Of a stretch of DNA of 64,000 nucleotides, positions 49,363-61,270 are shown piece by piece. The position numbers were made by a program, and so were the translations under genes. The DNA lies in the NCBI RefSeq assembly GCF_032854445.1, contig NC_088304.1, forward strand, positions 19,257,850 through 19,321,849, written 5' to 3'. Each line of letters begins with the position of its first letter. The first letter of the stretch is position 1. The notes beneath the pieces are model-generated. The model ran no database searches, was not told the DNA's origin, and worked only from the letters and a program-made list of their open reading frames with translations. The stretch is from Liolophura sinensis (lineage: Eukaryota; Mollusca; Polyplacophora; Chitonida; Chitonidae).

Positions 49363-50139
49363 AGCACGCTAACCACTAAGCCCTGGATGCCCCTGATGCA
49401 TAAATTGAATGAACAACAATATACGTATGTATGCAAATCAAACTTCTGAATGAAGGAAACTTTCTTTCTTCCTCCTAAATCTAGAACTTCTCCCCGGTAA
49501 AACTCATTACTTCCACGATGTCATGCAGACTTTGTGTAATTCATTGGGCATGTTGGGAGAGAATTTGTACGTACAAGTTTGTTCTGCTTGAAGAATTCAA
49601 ACGGGCAGTGCAAATCTTTATTGTACAGATAATTATATTAAACGCATATCAGCTGAAGTGTTGCCACTTTATATGAAGCCTTATTATCAGCGTTGTTAGG
49701 CCATCATTTTTATCGATACTGTTAGTACCTGTTTTATAAGAGTTTGATGAACAACCGAGTGCTAGTTCCTCTCTTTGATTTTCCTAAGGATTTGTAATCG
49801 ATTTCTGTATAAATGAGATGAGTTAAAAAGGCGAAATGACATATTTCTTGTTTTAAATAAATCACTCCACATTCCTTTGATGAACTAATGAAGGCGGCTT
49901 GGTAGCTATTACTTAGTTTTATTCACATCGTTCAATCTTTATCTATTTAGACCTATATACCGTACATTAATACCCGTTCTCGTTCCGGGGTAGCCACATA
50001 AAAGTATTTACAGGAAACTGTCGTTTATTTGGATTGGTTAAGTGTTTATGAAAGACAGGGGTTAACAATGGACACGCGTTGGAAACTCCCGCTTTTGGGT
50101 ATACTTCACTCCTTCAATCTGTTGATATTTTATTTCTTT

Positions 50140-50208
50140 GAGTCGTCATATGACTGAAAAATTGTTGAGTACGACGTTAAACCCCAAGCACTCACTCACT
50201 CACTTATT
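50140..50208 (+). mobile_element. SINE family B 3' end
   Basis: CATATGACTGAAAAATTGTT, GAGTACGACGTTAAACCCCA, and a CACTCACTCACTCAC tail; only the last 70 bases remain. Confidence 0.78.
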
Positions 50209-50999
50209 TGTTTGAAACGGGAATGAGAAATGTTCCGAAAAAAGGGCGTTTTCGGTGACATCAAAAAGGCCAAAGAAATTCCCAGATCGTTCAGTGGTAG
50301 GTACCGGTAGGCTATTAGTAGAAGGATATTCTTTGTGACCATTGCACATGGTCACATTTAAGGAAAGGGGAAATGTGAAATGGGCTGCCGGGCAAAATAG
50401 TCGCGACTGACAATTTCAGAATATGCATTGTTTCGTGTTTCATTTGAATGTGAGCGTACATTGTCCACGCGAATCCAAAGGCCCCTATTTTAGACTGGCC
50501 CCATACATTAACACGAGCGATAGTCATTTATTTACGATGTACGCAGACTTGATGCCCCACCCACTCTAACCTGCTCACACCGGATAATCCAGATTTGAAT
50601 GCGTTTTTCTCTTATCCATTTAGTGCAAAGAGAAGACACAGAAGGCCATGTGACATATCACTATATGGACATTTATATGTTTTATGTAAGAAACGGTTTG
50701 TATTTCACCGGTTACGTGTGACCCTTTGGCAGCTATCACACTCTCGTTGTTGCTTCGTTTTTTTTTCTCTCTATGCTTTACGTCTTATCTATATTGTAGG
50801 ATCTAACCCAGAATATCCGCCTTCTGAATTGGACTTTCTTTAATGTCCACACAGTGCAATACCTTGATAGACATTCTAAATAAAGGTGTTTTTCATTCTC
50901 TGATTATGTCACCATTATCTCACCATATCTCATTTCAGTGTCTGTGTTGGAGGAATACATGTATATCTTACAGGCCAACATGATAGAATTCATCTCAAG

Positions 51000-51450
51000 T
51001 CAGATTCACGAGTCTGTTTCACAAGACTGATTCTCAAGTCTGATTCTCTTATCAGGTTCTTATATCATATTCTCAAGATTGATTCTGATGTCTGTTTCTC
51101 AAGCCTGATTTTCGGGTCTGATTCTGATGTCTGATTATCAGGTTTGATTCACATGACAGATTATCATGTCAGATTCTCATGTCTGATTCTCAAACCTGAT
51201 TCTCATGTCAAATTGTCAAGTGTGATTCTCAAGTCAGATCCTCATATCTGATTCTCAAGTGTGATTCTCATGTCTGATTCTTGTGGCTTCATCTCAGGAG
51301 TGATTCTCAAGTGTGAATGTCATGTCTGATTCTCATTTGTGATTCCCAAGTTTGATTCTCATGTTTTATTGCCAAGTTTGATTCTCATGTCTTATTCCCA
51401 AGTTTGATTCTCATGTCTGATCCTCAAGTTTTGATTGTTTGATATCTCTG
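51000..51450. repeat. Degenerate short-unit array (GTCTGATTCTCA-like)
   Basis: More than 25 imperfect 12-16-base units such as CATGTCTGATTCTCA and CAAGTTTGATTCTCA. High divergence suggests an old array. Confidence 0.8.
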
Positions 51451-52026
51451 AATCTCCTGTCGTATTCTCAGACTCTATTCTGATTGTCAATCCTGCTTTT
51501 GATTCTCAAGATTATGCTTTAGTTCTGTTCTCAGTCATATGAATGTCGGAGCTACCTTACTTTTGCATACTTTTTCTGAAGCAAACAGTTACGCCACCGG
51601 AAAAAAATAACGGTTATGTACGCATGTTTGTTTATGGTGATTTTTATGAAGTACACACTAGTGGTAATAAACCTTAACACAATTAAACCATCTATTTATC
51701 TGGTAGTCTGTACGGATGTTGAAATGCTGAAAACATTGTGCTTTATGTAAAAGAACGAGTCCCTTTGTATACCTATATACCAGTATAACTCTTCCCTGAT
51801 ACAACACAACGAGTGCTTCCTATGCTAATTTTAGAGCCTGCCTCAGGGGAACGCCCTGGTTTAACATATATGGACACCAGGAAACTATATACAGCCGACA
51901 TTATGCGGTTGAATGGTCATCCGGAACTGTGCTATTGGCTTACTTGAGGGGCTGACCCATATGGATTACCTGAGGAAATACACAATAATGGATGCTATTC
52001 ACGCGACAACATTATTTCACCTAATG

Positions 52027-52110
52027 ATTTATTTATTTACTTGGTTTGTGTTTTACGGGCTCCTCAAGAATATTTCACTTATACGACAACAGCCAGCATT
52101 ATGGTGGGTA
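52027..52110 (-). mobile_element. SINE family A tail fragment
   Basis: TTATTTACTTGGTTTGTGTT, TCAAGAATATTTCACTTATA, AGCCAGCATTATGGTGGG. Confidence 0.72.
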
Positions 52111-52378
52111 ATCCAGATATGTTTTCCCGACATAAATGTTCTGTTAGTAGCACATAAGGCATTAAAATGACACTTTTGATACCAACACTTCAGATTTTCT
52201 GATAAGTAATTAAGAAAAGTCACAAGAAACATTAAGAGTTCTTATATACCTGTATATATAAGACGGATGATTCAACCAAAATCAAGCAAAATTTGTCACT
52301 TGAAAAAGCAAAATTTTAGGTGAAATACGGTATTTGTGGGAGCTTTATTATCCTATATATACAGGCACCTGCGCGGAA

Positions 52379-52381
<3 letters not shown>

Positions 52382-52439
<58 letters not shown>
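52382..52439. repeat. (TA)n microsatellite
   Basis: About 29 TA units without interruption. Confidence 0.95.
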
Positions 52440-52441
<2 letters not shown>

Positions 52442-52799
52442 AAGGCACTCATTAGGTACACTGGCTAAAAAGATGTGTGGATTTTCCACTGCTGATTTTT
52501 ATAGAGCAAAATACATGAACAGCAAAATAAGGTGTACGCCCCAGAATACTACATACGTCACATCGACACCTTTCATTGTGTACATTTATAGACTTTATAA
52601 TCATTCACGAAAACAACTATTTCGTCCATTATCATGAATGACTTGCTTATCTATAAATAATATCTATATCTATAAACAATAAATACCTATTTATTATCAT
52701 TATAGTTTTCTCGATGCCTTCTTGAACTTGGAGTTTTTCTTCACTTTAAAGAAGAAAATTGATTAAAAAAATTTAAAAAACACAGGTATTATTATAATA

Positions 52800-52897
52800 T
52801 TTAATTATTTCTTTGAATGGTGTTTTACGCCACACTCAAGAATGCTTCACTTTTACGCCGGAGGGCATCATTATGATGGGAAGAAACCGGGCACATA
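52800..52897 (-). mobile_element. SINE family A fragment
   Basis: GAATGGTGTTTTACGCCACA, CTCAAGAATGCTTCACTTTT, CATCATTATGATGGGAAGAA. Confidence 0.7.
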
Positions 52898-53150
52898 AGG
52901 AGGCAGTATTATTATAATAATCAGTGCTGGCAGTTGGATTTTCCTCATGATCAATCATCTCTTACAACCTTTCCAAATCGTAAGATACAAAACGTTTATA
53001 TCGCAAAGATGCGATAATATCGCAACGTATCATATTGAAGGATCTGTAGACTATATCCATGCAATCCGTAAAATGCCACAAGACAAATGCTTACTCGTTA
53101 AAACCGACTGTATAGAAATCTACACATCCACGTGTGTATCAAATGTGCAC

Positions 53151-53300
<150 letters not shown>

Positions 53301-53801
53301 GGATAATCCGTGCATGTCTTAATACTCATGCATTTTCTACCACAGGGAAGTGTGGCCTCAGTCATTTATTCAGGCGCGGTCCATGTATACAGAAGCCACG
53401 CTCCTGTGGTTAGACAGGTAATTACACCATGCCAGTGATATATTACAGGAGATCTTTTTTCAGTGGCGGGTTCCGGATGAGTCGGAATAGAATATTTTAT
53501 CACCTAAGTGTAATAAACAAGTCAAAAATACTCATTCAGAGCGCACTGTGCTATTTAACACATCAAATTCCTGGCAGTCTTCCAGCTGGAGAATGAAATC
53601 CGTGTACTTCGACTCAAATGCTGTTATATTTACAACATTAAAAACAATAAACAAAATAAAATCAATTTCTATGTCAATACACCGTTGTTTTGTGTGTCTC
53701 GATAAGTAATTTGTAACTTCTTGCGATGATCATTCATTGACATCGAATGTTTCAGTATAAATGTTACCATTTCTAATTCATTCATTTGTCGATGTCTGTG
53801 T

Positions 53802-54128
53802 CCAGCCCCGATAGCACAGTTTTTAGAGCGTCCGCGTCGGGAGCTGTAGATCCAGGGTCAATCCTGGGTCGTGTCACACATAAGACCTTAAAAGAGGATG
53901 TAACTTATTCGCTTGGCGTTCAAAAACTGGTTGACCCGTATCAGTATAACGGCTTGGGTGAGGTGACTTCGGTAAGGCGTCTCCGTGAAGCAGCACTCGA
54001 TAAAAGAGCGATGGAAATCCGTCCTGCAACAAGGAGGCACATCACATGCACCCTAAGGATTCCTTCGTCCTCATATGACAAAATTGTTAAGTACGACGTT
54101 ATACCCCAAGCACCCACTCACTCACTCG
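53802..54128 (+). mobile_element. SINE family B, full length
   Basis: tRNA-like head (CCCCGATAGCACAGTTTTTA; B-box-like CCAGGGTCAATCCTGGG), middle CTTGGCGTTC and GTAAGGCGTCTCCGTGAAGC, and 3' end AATTGTTAAGTACGACGTTA with a CACTCACTCACTC tail. Confidence 0.85.
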
Positions 54129-54224
54129 ATGTCTGTGTTAATGTTGTGTACTGCTTGTATAAGTGATTCATTTCTGGATATTTCTGAATTTATTAAAAAC
54201 TATCGAATCCTGTTTGTATTACGT

Positions 54225-54430
54225 TCTCAAAATGAACGTTGTATATACTCACATTATCAACATGAACGTTGTAAACACGGGCACCCTCAACATAAACGTT
54301 GTATACACAGACGCCCTCAACATGAAGGTTATATATGCACACATTAGCAGCATGAACGTTGTATATACGCACAACCTCAACATGAATGTTGTGTACACGT
54401 ACTTCGCCAAAATGAACGTTGCATAGACTC
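54225..54430. repeat. Tandem array, about 33-bp unit, with AACGTT palindromes
   Basis: Six units of the form CAACATGAACGTTGTATACA plus CGCAC and a few bases. Related single units recur at about 54585-54700. The AACGTT core is kept in most units. Confidence 0.8.
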
Positions 54431-54700
54431 TTATTGATTTTTTGTGCGTCAGTATCAATGCTTCTCTTACCGATATTCCGATTTAATCTATGGATATCTA
54501 TGTTTTGAGCAAGAGCATCATTAATTATATTTCGATATTCGCTAATTCATTTATCGATGTTGATATTTTATATATCAATTTTTAGTTTAAACATGAAAGT
54601 TGTATACACGCACGAAGTGATCAAGAACGTTGTACACACAACCGTCTTCAACATAAACGTTGAACGTTGTATACACGCACTTCGCCAACTTGAACGCTGT

Positions 54701-54702
54701 AT

Positions 54703-54733
<31 letters not shown>

Positions 54734-54921
54734 TTCGACTAGTGTTTTACGCCGTTCTCAAGAATATTTCAATTATACTACGAAGGCCAGCATTATGGTG
54801 GGAGGAAACCGGGCAGAGCCCAAGGGAAACCTATAGCCATCCACAGGTTGCTGACAGACCTTCTCACGTACACTCGTAGAGGAAGCCAGCATGTGCTGGA
54901 CTTGAACTCACAACGACACAT
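54701..54921 (-). mobile_element. SINE family A, near full length
   Basis: Long TTTATTTATTTATTTATTTA tail, then well-kept centre and CTGGACTTGAACTCACAACG. It lies 67 bases from an oppositely oriented copy. Confidence 0.86.
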
Positions 54922-54987
54922 GTATTTCGTCAACATGAATGTCATATAGATTGCACATCATTTACGCGTTTGCCTTATATTCAGAGT

Positions 54988-55259
54988 GGGGCCCCCGTGG
55001 CTCAGTTTGTTAACGCGCTAGAGCGAGGTAATGACCAAGGAGCCTCTCACCAATGTGGTCGCTGTGAGTACAAGTCCAGCTCATGCTGGCTTCCTCTCCG
55101 TCCGTAGATGGGAAAGTCTCCCAGCAGCTAGCGGATGCTCGTGCGTTTGGTCCGGGCTCTGCCCGGTTTCCTCCCAGCATAATGCTGCCGCCGTCGCATA
55201 AGTGAAATATTCTAGAGTACGGCGTAAAACACCAATCAAATAAATAAATAAATAAATAT
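54988..55259 (+). mobile_element. SINE family A, full length
   Basis: Head GGGGCCCCCGTGGCTCAGTT, B box GTGAGTACAAGTCCAGC, centre GCCCGGTTTCCTCCCAGCAT, tail ACACCAATCAAATAAATAAA. With the copy at 54701-54921 it forms an inverted pair, head to head. Confidence 0.88.
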
Positions 55260-55500
55260 ATTCACAATACACATAAAAGGAAATAAACAGATAAATAAAC
55301 AAGCCAACAAACAGAAATTTTTCTGCTATATAGGTTTCTCACTGCATATTTCAAAAGAGTCTTTAAGGCAAAGAAAGCATTAACTTGAAGTATATGTGAG
55401 ATGAAGTACCGTTAACGCAGTAAAAAAAGTAGAAAAAAAGTTCGATTTATTTTTGCTTTAATATATCTACGCCGGCCTTCTCTGACCATGTGGAGACCAG

Positions 55501-55643
55501 TGACGTCACATCAGGTTCTGCCACTTAACAAATGTGGAATGCTGGATGTCATCATTCAGAATGAATATACATGGACCTTGAAACGAACTGTTTCAGGCAA
55601 AAGATACGGATGTGACGTCACTGATATCCTGTCATTGACGTCA
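55501..55643. promoter_or_regulatory. Cluster of three perfect CRE/ATF octamers
   Basis: TGACGTCA occurs at 55501-55508, 55613-55620 and 55636-55643. It is its own reverse complement and is the consensus site for CREB/ATF-type bZIP factors. The cluster is about 770-900 bases upstream of the likely start of the first IL-17-like gene. Function is inferred from the motif only. Confidence 0.5.
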
Positions 55644-56381
55644 TTGACATACCACCGTAAGATTCTATGTCTTAAAAACTTTTCAGTTTTTTAATTAAGA
55701 AAAAAAGTTTTTAAGAAAAATGAATCGAACTATTTTCCTTTCATGCTGTTAAATGGTCTTTATTGTCTTTTGTTGTTTAACTTCTCTTTGGTGTTTTCCT
55801 TGCCTTTAAGGCATAGTCCAGGTACCAAGTTTTCAACTAAACAGAATTTGAGAGAAAAGCCTTTTATGTGCGTGTATAGTTGTACTAATAGACAATCATT
55901 GTAATTTAAATGTATCACTTGTATACATAGCATAAATAAACACAAAGCAATTCCATTCAGGATGACATTTTCACACAAGCGACTCTCCCCAGTTCCTGTT
56001 TTGAACTGCATCTACAAGTTTTCTTTCCTTTATCCTGGGCACCTTGAATACATCAATCTCGCCATTGAAATAAAGACACTTCCTTTCTAAAGCTCTTCAG
56101 TGTGGTTCCGCCCAGGCGTTTATAAAAAGCTAGACATTTCATGAAAAATCCTAAATCTGTATGATTGGTCAAGTAATGAATAGCTATATTGCATAAAAAA
56201 CAAACATGAGGAACATCAATGAACAATTTTTAAAATTAATTGTGTAAAAATTCCACAAAAAACAATGATTTGCGGACGGAAGTTAATTTTGTCAATTAGC
56301 AAGGATGCAATAAGCATTAATCTTTATAAAAGTGGAAATATGTGTATAATTTTCATTGGGTGGTAACTACGCCATCTTTGC

Positions 56382-56390
56382 TATATAAGG
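56382..56390 (+). promoter_or_regulatory. TATA box of the first IL-17-like gene
   Basis: TATATAAGG fits the TATA consensus. Transcription about 30 bases on would start near 56410-56415, leaving the ATG at 56471 as the first one well inside the mRNA. Confidence 0.6.
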
Positions 56391-56470
56391 CAAAGCGTCC
56401 GATCATTTTCATCATGTTCACTAAACGTTTGATTTTGACGAAAAAGATTGCCACAACCAGTACGACGACA

Positions 56471-57336
56471 ATGAATCTTCCACTGGTAAGACCATTTCTT
56501 CTTAAGGTCAGAAAATATCCCGGCATGCTAGTCTGTACCTACTCTTCTATAGAGGGATTGGCGTAGGGTGAAAACATTTTATATAGTTTATCGCCACATG
56601 TGTTTCTGACCTAATATATAATTCATTTAGGCACTAATTACAATCTGACATATCTAAGATAGCCATACACAATTTCCAATAGCTCAATCACCATATTTCT
56701 CTTCGTTAAAAGATTCTATGTTTTCACTGGACACTATTTCAGCCAATCGGGATCTTTGTGACGCTATTGCTGCCAATCTCTGCCATGGGAGGAACCCTAC
56801 CGAACCCCGGTTGTTTCAAAGAACCGTCTTATTTGGAATCCATGATTAAAAATGTCCTTTGCTCGAATACACGAATACACGAATCGGTGAACAACTTGCC
56901 GGGATTGAGCTTCGGTCTTCCCATTGCTCCAGACGACATCGATTCTACCTTCGTTAACGTCAACAGACTCTATTATGACGGATTTCTAACCTGCCCATCC
57001 CAACCGAATGTCACTGACCCGGACTGGAACTCCAGGTCGACTTGTCCACACCGCTGGGTGACCAACTTTGACGGGAACAGAATCCCTAACTTTGTTACTG
57101 AGGTGGAATGTTCCTGTAGAAACTGTCTGGAGTTCTCCCCTGATGGTCAACGGACGAAGAATGTCTGTCAAGCGGTGTACAGTTACATCAACGCTCTCCG
57201 CCGAGTCGGTTGCGACGGAGAGTTCCATCAGTACATCCGAGTCGTGGAGAAAATTAAAACTGCCTGCACCTGCGTACATCCACATGTGCAGGTTTCCGGC
57301 GGAAGTAACAGCATTGGACCGACCAATTCATCATAG
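56471..57336 (+). CDS. IL-17-like secreted cytokine (paralogue 1)
   Basis: Secreted cystine-knot cytokine of the interleukin-17 family, which signals through IL-17 receptors in innate immunity. Exons 56471-56485 and 56743-57336 (GT-AG, phase 0) give 202 residues. The signal peptide is split: MNLPL in exon 1, then a hydrophobic stretch to about residue 21. Family marks are CPHRW (106-110), the ECSCRNC group (Cys128, 130, 133), ALRRVGC (156-162) and the terminal TACTCV (Cys180, 182). There are 11 cysteines; Cys45 has no partner in paralogue 2. N-glycosylation sequons are at Asn94 and Asn200. An in-frame ATG at 56414 would add 19 residues ahead of the signal peptide, but it lies at the predicted transcription start, so I prefer 56471. 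A paralogue lies 5.8 kb away, convergent. The family call rests on motifs, not a search. Confidence 0.87.
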
Positions 57337-58100
57337 TGAACTAATTGCTGCGGATATAAACCATGGACATCAACACGGACACTGGACATGAACATCGACT
57401 CCGACTCTGGACAAGGTGACATCGACAATGGCATCGACACTGGAAATTCGCTTGGACACCGATGGACATGGGCACCTTCGGAACCTTCGCCGCTGTGTAC
57501 CTCTCATGAGACACTCTGTTTCATTTTGACCCCTGCAGTTATAAGCAGATAATTTAACGTCAAATCATAATGATTGGTTTAAACTTTGTTATATTAACAA
57601 GAATAACAGTCAATGTATATTCGTGGTCAGCAGTCGTTTGTCGAGCTTTATCAACTTGTGCAGATCTGTTAAAATAAGAACCACGACGAATTATTAACTG
57701 TGCTGAGTAAGGAAACTGTTACACAGCTCTATACAGTTATGTTTAACCCTCTCATTGCCATGCTTATTGTTGGATTTTGTGTTTTTTCAACTGAACTGAA
57801 CAAATACACTGTTGTGTCAAATTTGTTGTTTTCTAATAACCACTTCTCATAGCAATGCTAATAGTTATTTTTTGTGTTTACAATAAGACTTAACTCTATT
57901 TAACTACTGTAATATAATGCTGTCATTTCTGTATATGTAATATCCAAGATGTGGCAGCTTCAGGAAGACCTGCTTACCGCTGTTTTTTTATATATCATTT
58001 CAGGCTGTATTACAGATCACTTTGTTTTTATATTCTATTTAACAGATATTGAAATCAAACAAATGGCATATTTTGTAAACTGAGTTTACACTTATTATTA

Positions 58101-58106
58101 AATAAA
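58101..58106 (+). terminator. Poly(A) signal candidate for the first IL-17-like gene
   Basis: AATAAA about 765 bases after the stop codon. The 3' UTR between them is AT-rich with a few ATTTA motifs, as is common in cytokine mRNAs. Confidence 0.45.
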
Positions 58107-58749
58107 ACTTGTTTACAGAGCATTATGCATGTCACTTTTTTTTTCTTGTTGGGAGCCACTGTCTTCATTGTTGTCTTGTCAGATGAGAGAACATTTTTTC
58201 GGCATTTCCCTGATGTTTTGACTGATGAAAAAGTCAAACAGGCGAAATTTCTGCCATTCTTGGCGTTATTTTTCGTGTCCTCTTTAAAGTTTGGTTTCAT
58301 GTAATACTCCGCTTGAAGAAATACGTGCCTTCCAAGGCATTTTTTGTGACGCAAAGGTAAAACAGATTGATTGCTCTCGTGTTTGGTGTCTTGCCCGATA
58401 GAACGTTGGCAAAGATGATATTTCCAACTTCTTTAGTGTTTTGCCTTATGGAAAAATCAGACAGACTGCTTGGGAGGAGGGTCGGGGTGGGGGGATGTTG
58501 ATAGCATGATAGATGTATTTTTCAGATGGGGCCCGTTTTACAAAGGGTGTGCCACTTTGCGATAGCGCAAATGTAAAGGTGAAACACACTGCAGTAATAC
58601 GTTGCCATGAAAGTTGCGCATGTCAGTGAACAGTGAAGCGCCCATTGTAGACCGAGCTCCAGGGCCCGCTGGCACAAAGAAATTGTAGCTATAATGGATT
58701 GTATACCCTACAATTGAGTTTACAGTTGATTGTTAAAATAATTTACGCC

Positions 58750-59178
58750 GCTTGCACAAAGGAATTGTAAGGCGATTGTAATTTTTGGAAGTTACAATCG
58801 CCATCGAAGGCCAAATGAACCGGTCAATAACTTTTCTTGCCTTCATTTTCAAAAGAGTTCTGCGTCAGAGTGATTCAACAGCTAGCATCAAAAACTTCTT
58901 GAAGACAATTACACTGCACATCTTTGCAAACCGAGCCGAAAAGTGTTAACGAACAGTCTGTCTAAGTCAAGTTTTTGTACTTAACGTTAAGTTTGGGGAG
59001 AATGTGAATAATGATCACAACAGGGTTGACCCGATTATAATTTCCCATTGTAAGTTACAACTATCGTAGCTTACAATCCCGTCGTGCTAGAGGATGTCGA
59101 TTATTAGCCACTGGTATGGCTCCGAACGAGATCTTAGTGATTTACAATGAACTGAGGCTTACGAGTCCTTTGTGCAAG
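58750..59178. mobile_element. MITE-like element, about 430 bp
   Basis: Terminal inverted repeats GCTTGCACAAAGGA (left) and, reverse complemented from the right, GCTTGCACAAAGGACT. Inside, TTGTAAGGCGATTGTAA and GTAGCTTACAATCCCG are subterminal, partly mirrored motifs. A similar GGCACAAAGAAATTGTAGCT precedes it at about 58673, perhaps a nested end. No transposase. Confidence 0.55.
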
Positions 59179-59689
59179 CAACCCCTGGTCTCCTCCCCGC
59201 TGTGTTGCTCATTTCAAGCCGCCAGCTATCAATCAAAACCACTGGTCCCAAACTGCCAGATAAAAAGGTGTCGTAAATAGCTTTTTAAGCAATTTAACAC
59301 TGTTTAAAACATTTTTTTCGCACAATCGCACGTATTATTGAAAAGGCTAGTCGGTGCACTGTTGATGTAGTGAATGATGGGTTCATTTATAGAATAAGAC
59401 ATGAGATGTATAATTAAAAGGTAGTATAACCGGGAAAAAGTGAGCTTTATTGGTAGGAAAAAAAGGATTACACAACAGAAACAGCCAGAGCACCGCCTAC
59501 AAACAATTGTTAAAATGAAACGAGTTATATTTTTGTACATTTCTTTTTATATATACATTTCTATTTAAAGACCGTCTTGGGAGGTTTTTCCTTCAAGAAA
59601 AATGATTATGTCTGAATGCAAAAATGAGTTTAGGTCGTGAATGGTCATGGATAAGGAAATCGCGCAGAAATCGATGGAAACCAGACATG

Positions 59690-60080
59690 ACCCGTGGGAA
59701 ACCAGACACAGCTTGAAGGAAACCAGAGACTAAACGAACCACCAAGAGCTTGACAGAGTTTGAGGGAAACCAGACAGGCTTGAGGTGAACCAGAGAGAGA
59801 GAGCTTGACAGAGTCTGAGGGAAACCTGACATAGCTTGATTGAACTATAGAGAGACGGAGCTTTTCAAAATCTGAGGGAAACGAATCAGAGCTTGAACCA
59901 ACCAAAGAGATCTTGGCAGGGTCCGAGGGAAACGTAAGCGAGCTTGACATAATCTGATTGAAACAAAGCAGAGCTTGAGCGAATCAAGGACAGCTTGACA
60001 GTCTGAGGGAAACCAAGGAAAGCTTGAGCGAACCAAGGACAACTTGGCAATCTGAGGGAAATCTGACAGAGCCTAAGAGA
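59690..60080. repeat. Degenerate purine-rich minisatellite, about 60-bp unit
   Basis: Alternates AGCTTGACAGAGTCTGAGGG, AAACCAGACA and a second half-unit of the type AGCTTGAGCGAACCAAGGAC; about seven imperfect copies. A similar purine texture recurs at about 61720-61870. Confidence 0.78.
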
Positions 60081-60649
60081 AACCGGCATATCAAAGCTTG
60101 TAATATTTGTTAAATGCAGGTAATATGGAATGATTTCACTCTACGTCTCAAAAATTACTGTGTCAAATCAGACGACTTCTTGACGGTTGACGTCTGGTAT
60201 ACGAATGTCTGTTTCGACACACTGATTCCCTCAGAGTTTCTTATATTTTACAGTGAATATCACTTTCCTTGTGTTTAGAGTGTTCGACACTTGTGGTGAT
60301 CTGTTTAAGAAGTAATGTTCGCGTCAGGGTAGTCTAACGGTAGTTTTACATCAAATCGATGTGGAAGAGTTTATATTTTAGGTCAAACGCTTCTGTGTCG
60401 TGATGGGGGGTATCTAACGACTTAGATAACGTACACTTGGCACAGAGACAAGCAGTGCGTTGTATGTAATAAAAAGGAATCGAAGGGTAATAGAATTGAC
60501 AGTTGACATTGTTCGATCCGACTCCTTTTATTAAACCTGGGCAAGTGTTTGTATAAACATCCATGTTTCTCACACCAATGTGGCGCCTTTAGGAACAATT
60601 GTAATTAAAGCCCGACTGAAGTACACATCGTTGTGTTTAACCTGTAAAG

Positions 60650-61270
60650 TATTACCCGACTGCGAGTTTGAAATTTGTTACGTATGTTGCTGCATAATAT
60701 TGGGTAATATACTAGGTCAAAATTGAAATTATCTCTGTTATCTTTAAGACATCATCTGTGGAGTACAACAAGCCTTTCTAGCACACATTTTCCACTCGAA
60801 CAACGAACATTAAAGGTCGACTTTTGCGGATACGCAATTGACGCTGAATGTTTGGAGAGTATACATACTTAATGTGACCACCATAATACGTCATTACAGC
60901 ACGTGTCTGGTGGTGGCCAGCCTGTATCGCAGGTTGAACACTATCGGCTGAGGACAAAAAATATGTAACAAAATAACATTGTTTACCTTGAAAAAGAATA
61001 CGTACGATGTGTGTATTGATTTCAGTATGAAAAGTTATTGATAAATCATATCAATGCTTTGCTTCAATATTGAGGCAATCAAAAAGGAATCCTTAGCAAC
61101 CAAAGTTTTCATGATATGACAAGACAAAATGTAGTGATATGGCAATAAATAACGATCGATGATAACATAATACGGTTTCAAATTAAGGGTGTTGAATTCT
61201 GGAATTGCAGACATCTCTGGGGCAATACTTTATTAGCCTTGATGAATTTAAAGGAATTAAACAGTTTAGC
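60650..61270. repeat. Diverged direct repeat near IL-17-like genes, copy 1
   Basis: Ordered matches with 62180-62810: TTACGTAT, a block around GTCAATAT, TATCTTTAAGACATCATC or TATCTTACCATTAAGGCAACATC, ACACGTG-type sequence before GTTGGCCAG or GGTGGCCAG, TATCGCAGGTTG or TATCGCGGGTTG, TATTGAGGCAA or CATTGAGGCAA, CCTTAGCAAC, and GGCAATACTT or AGTAATACTT. Confidence 0.6.

Noticed and set aside
55488..55694. Short open frame over the CRE cluster
   Set aside because: No homology recognised, and the three TGACGTCA sites explain the unusual sequence better.
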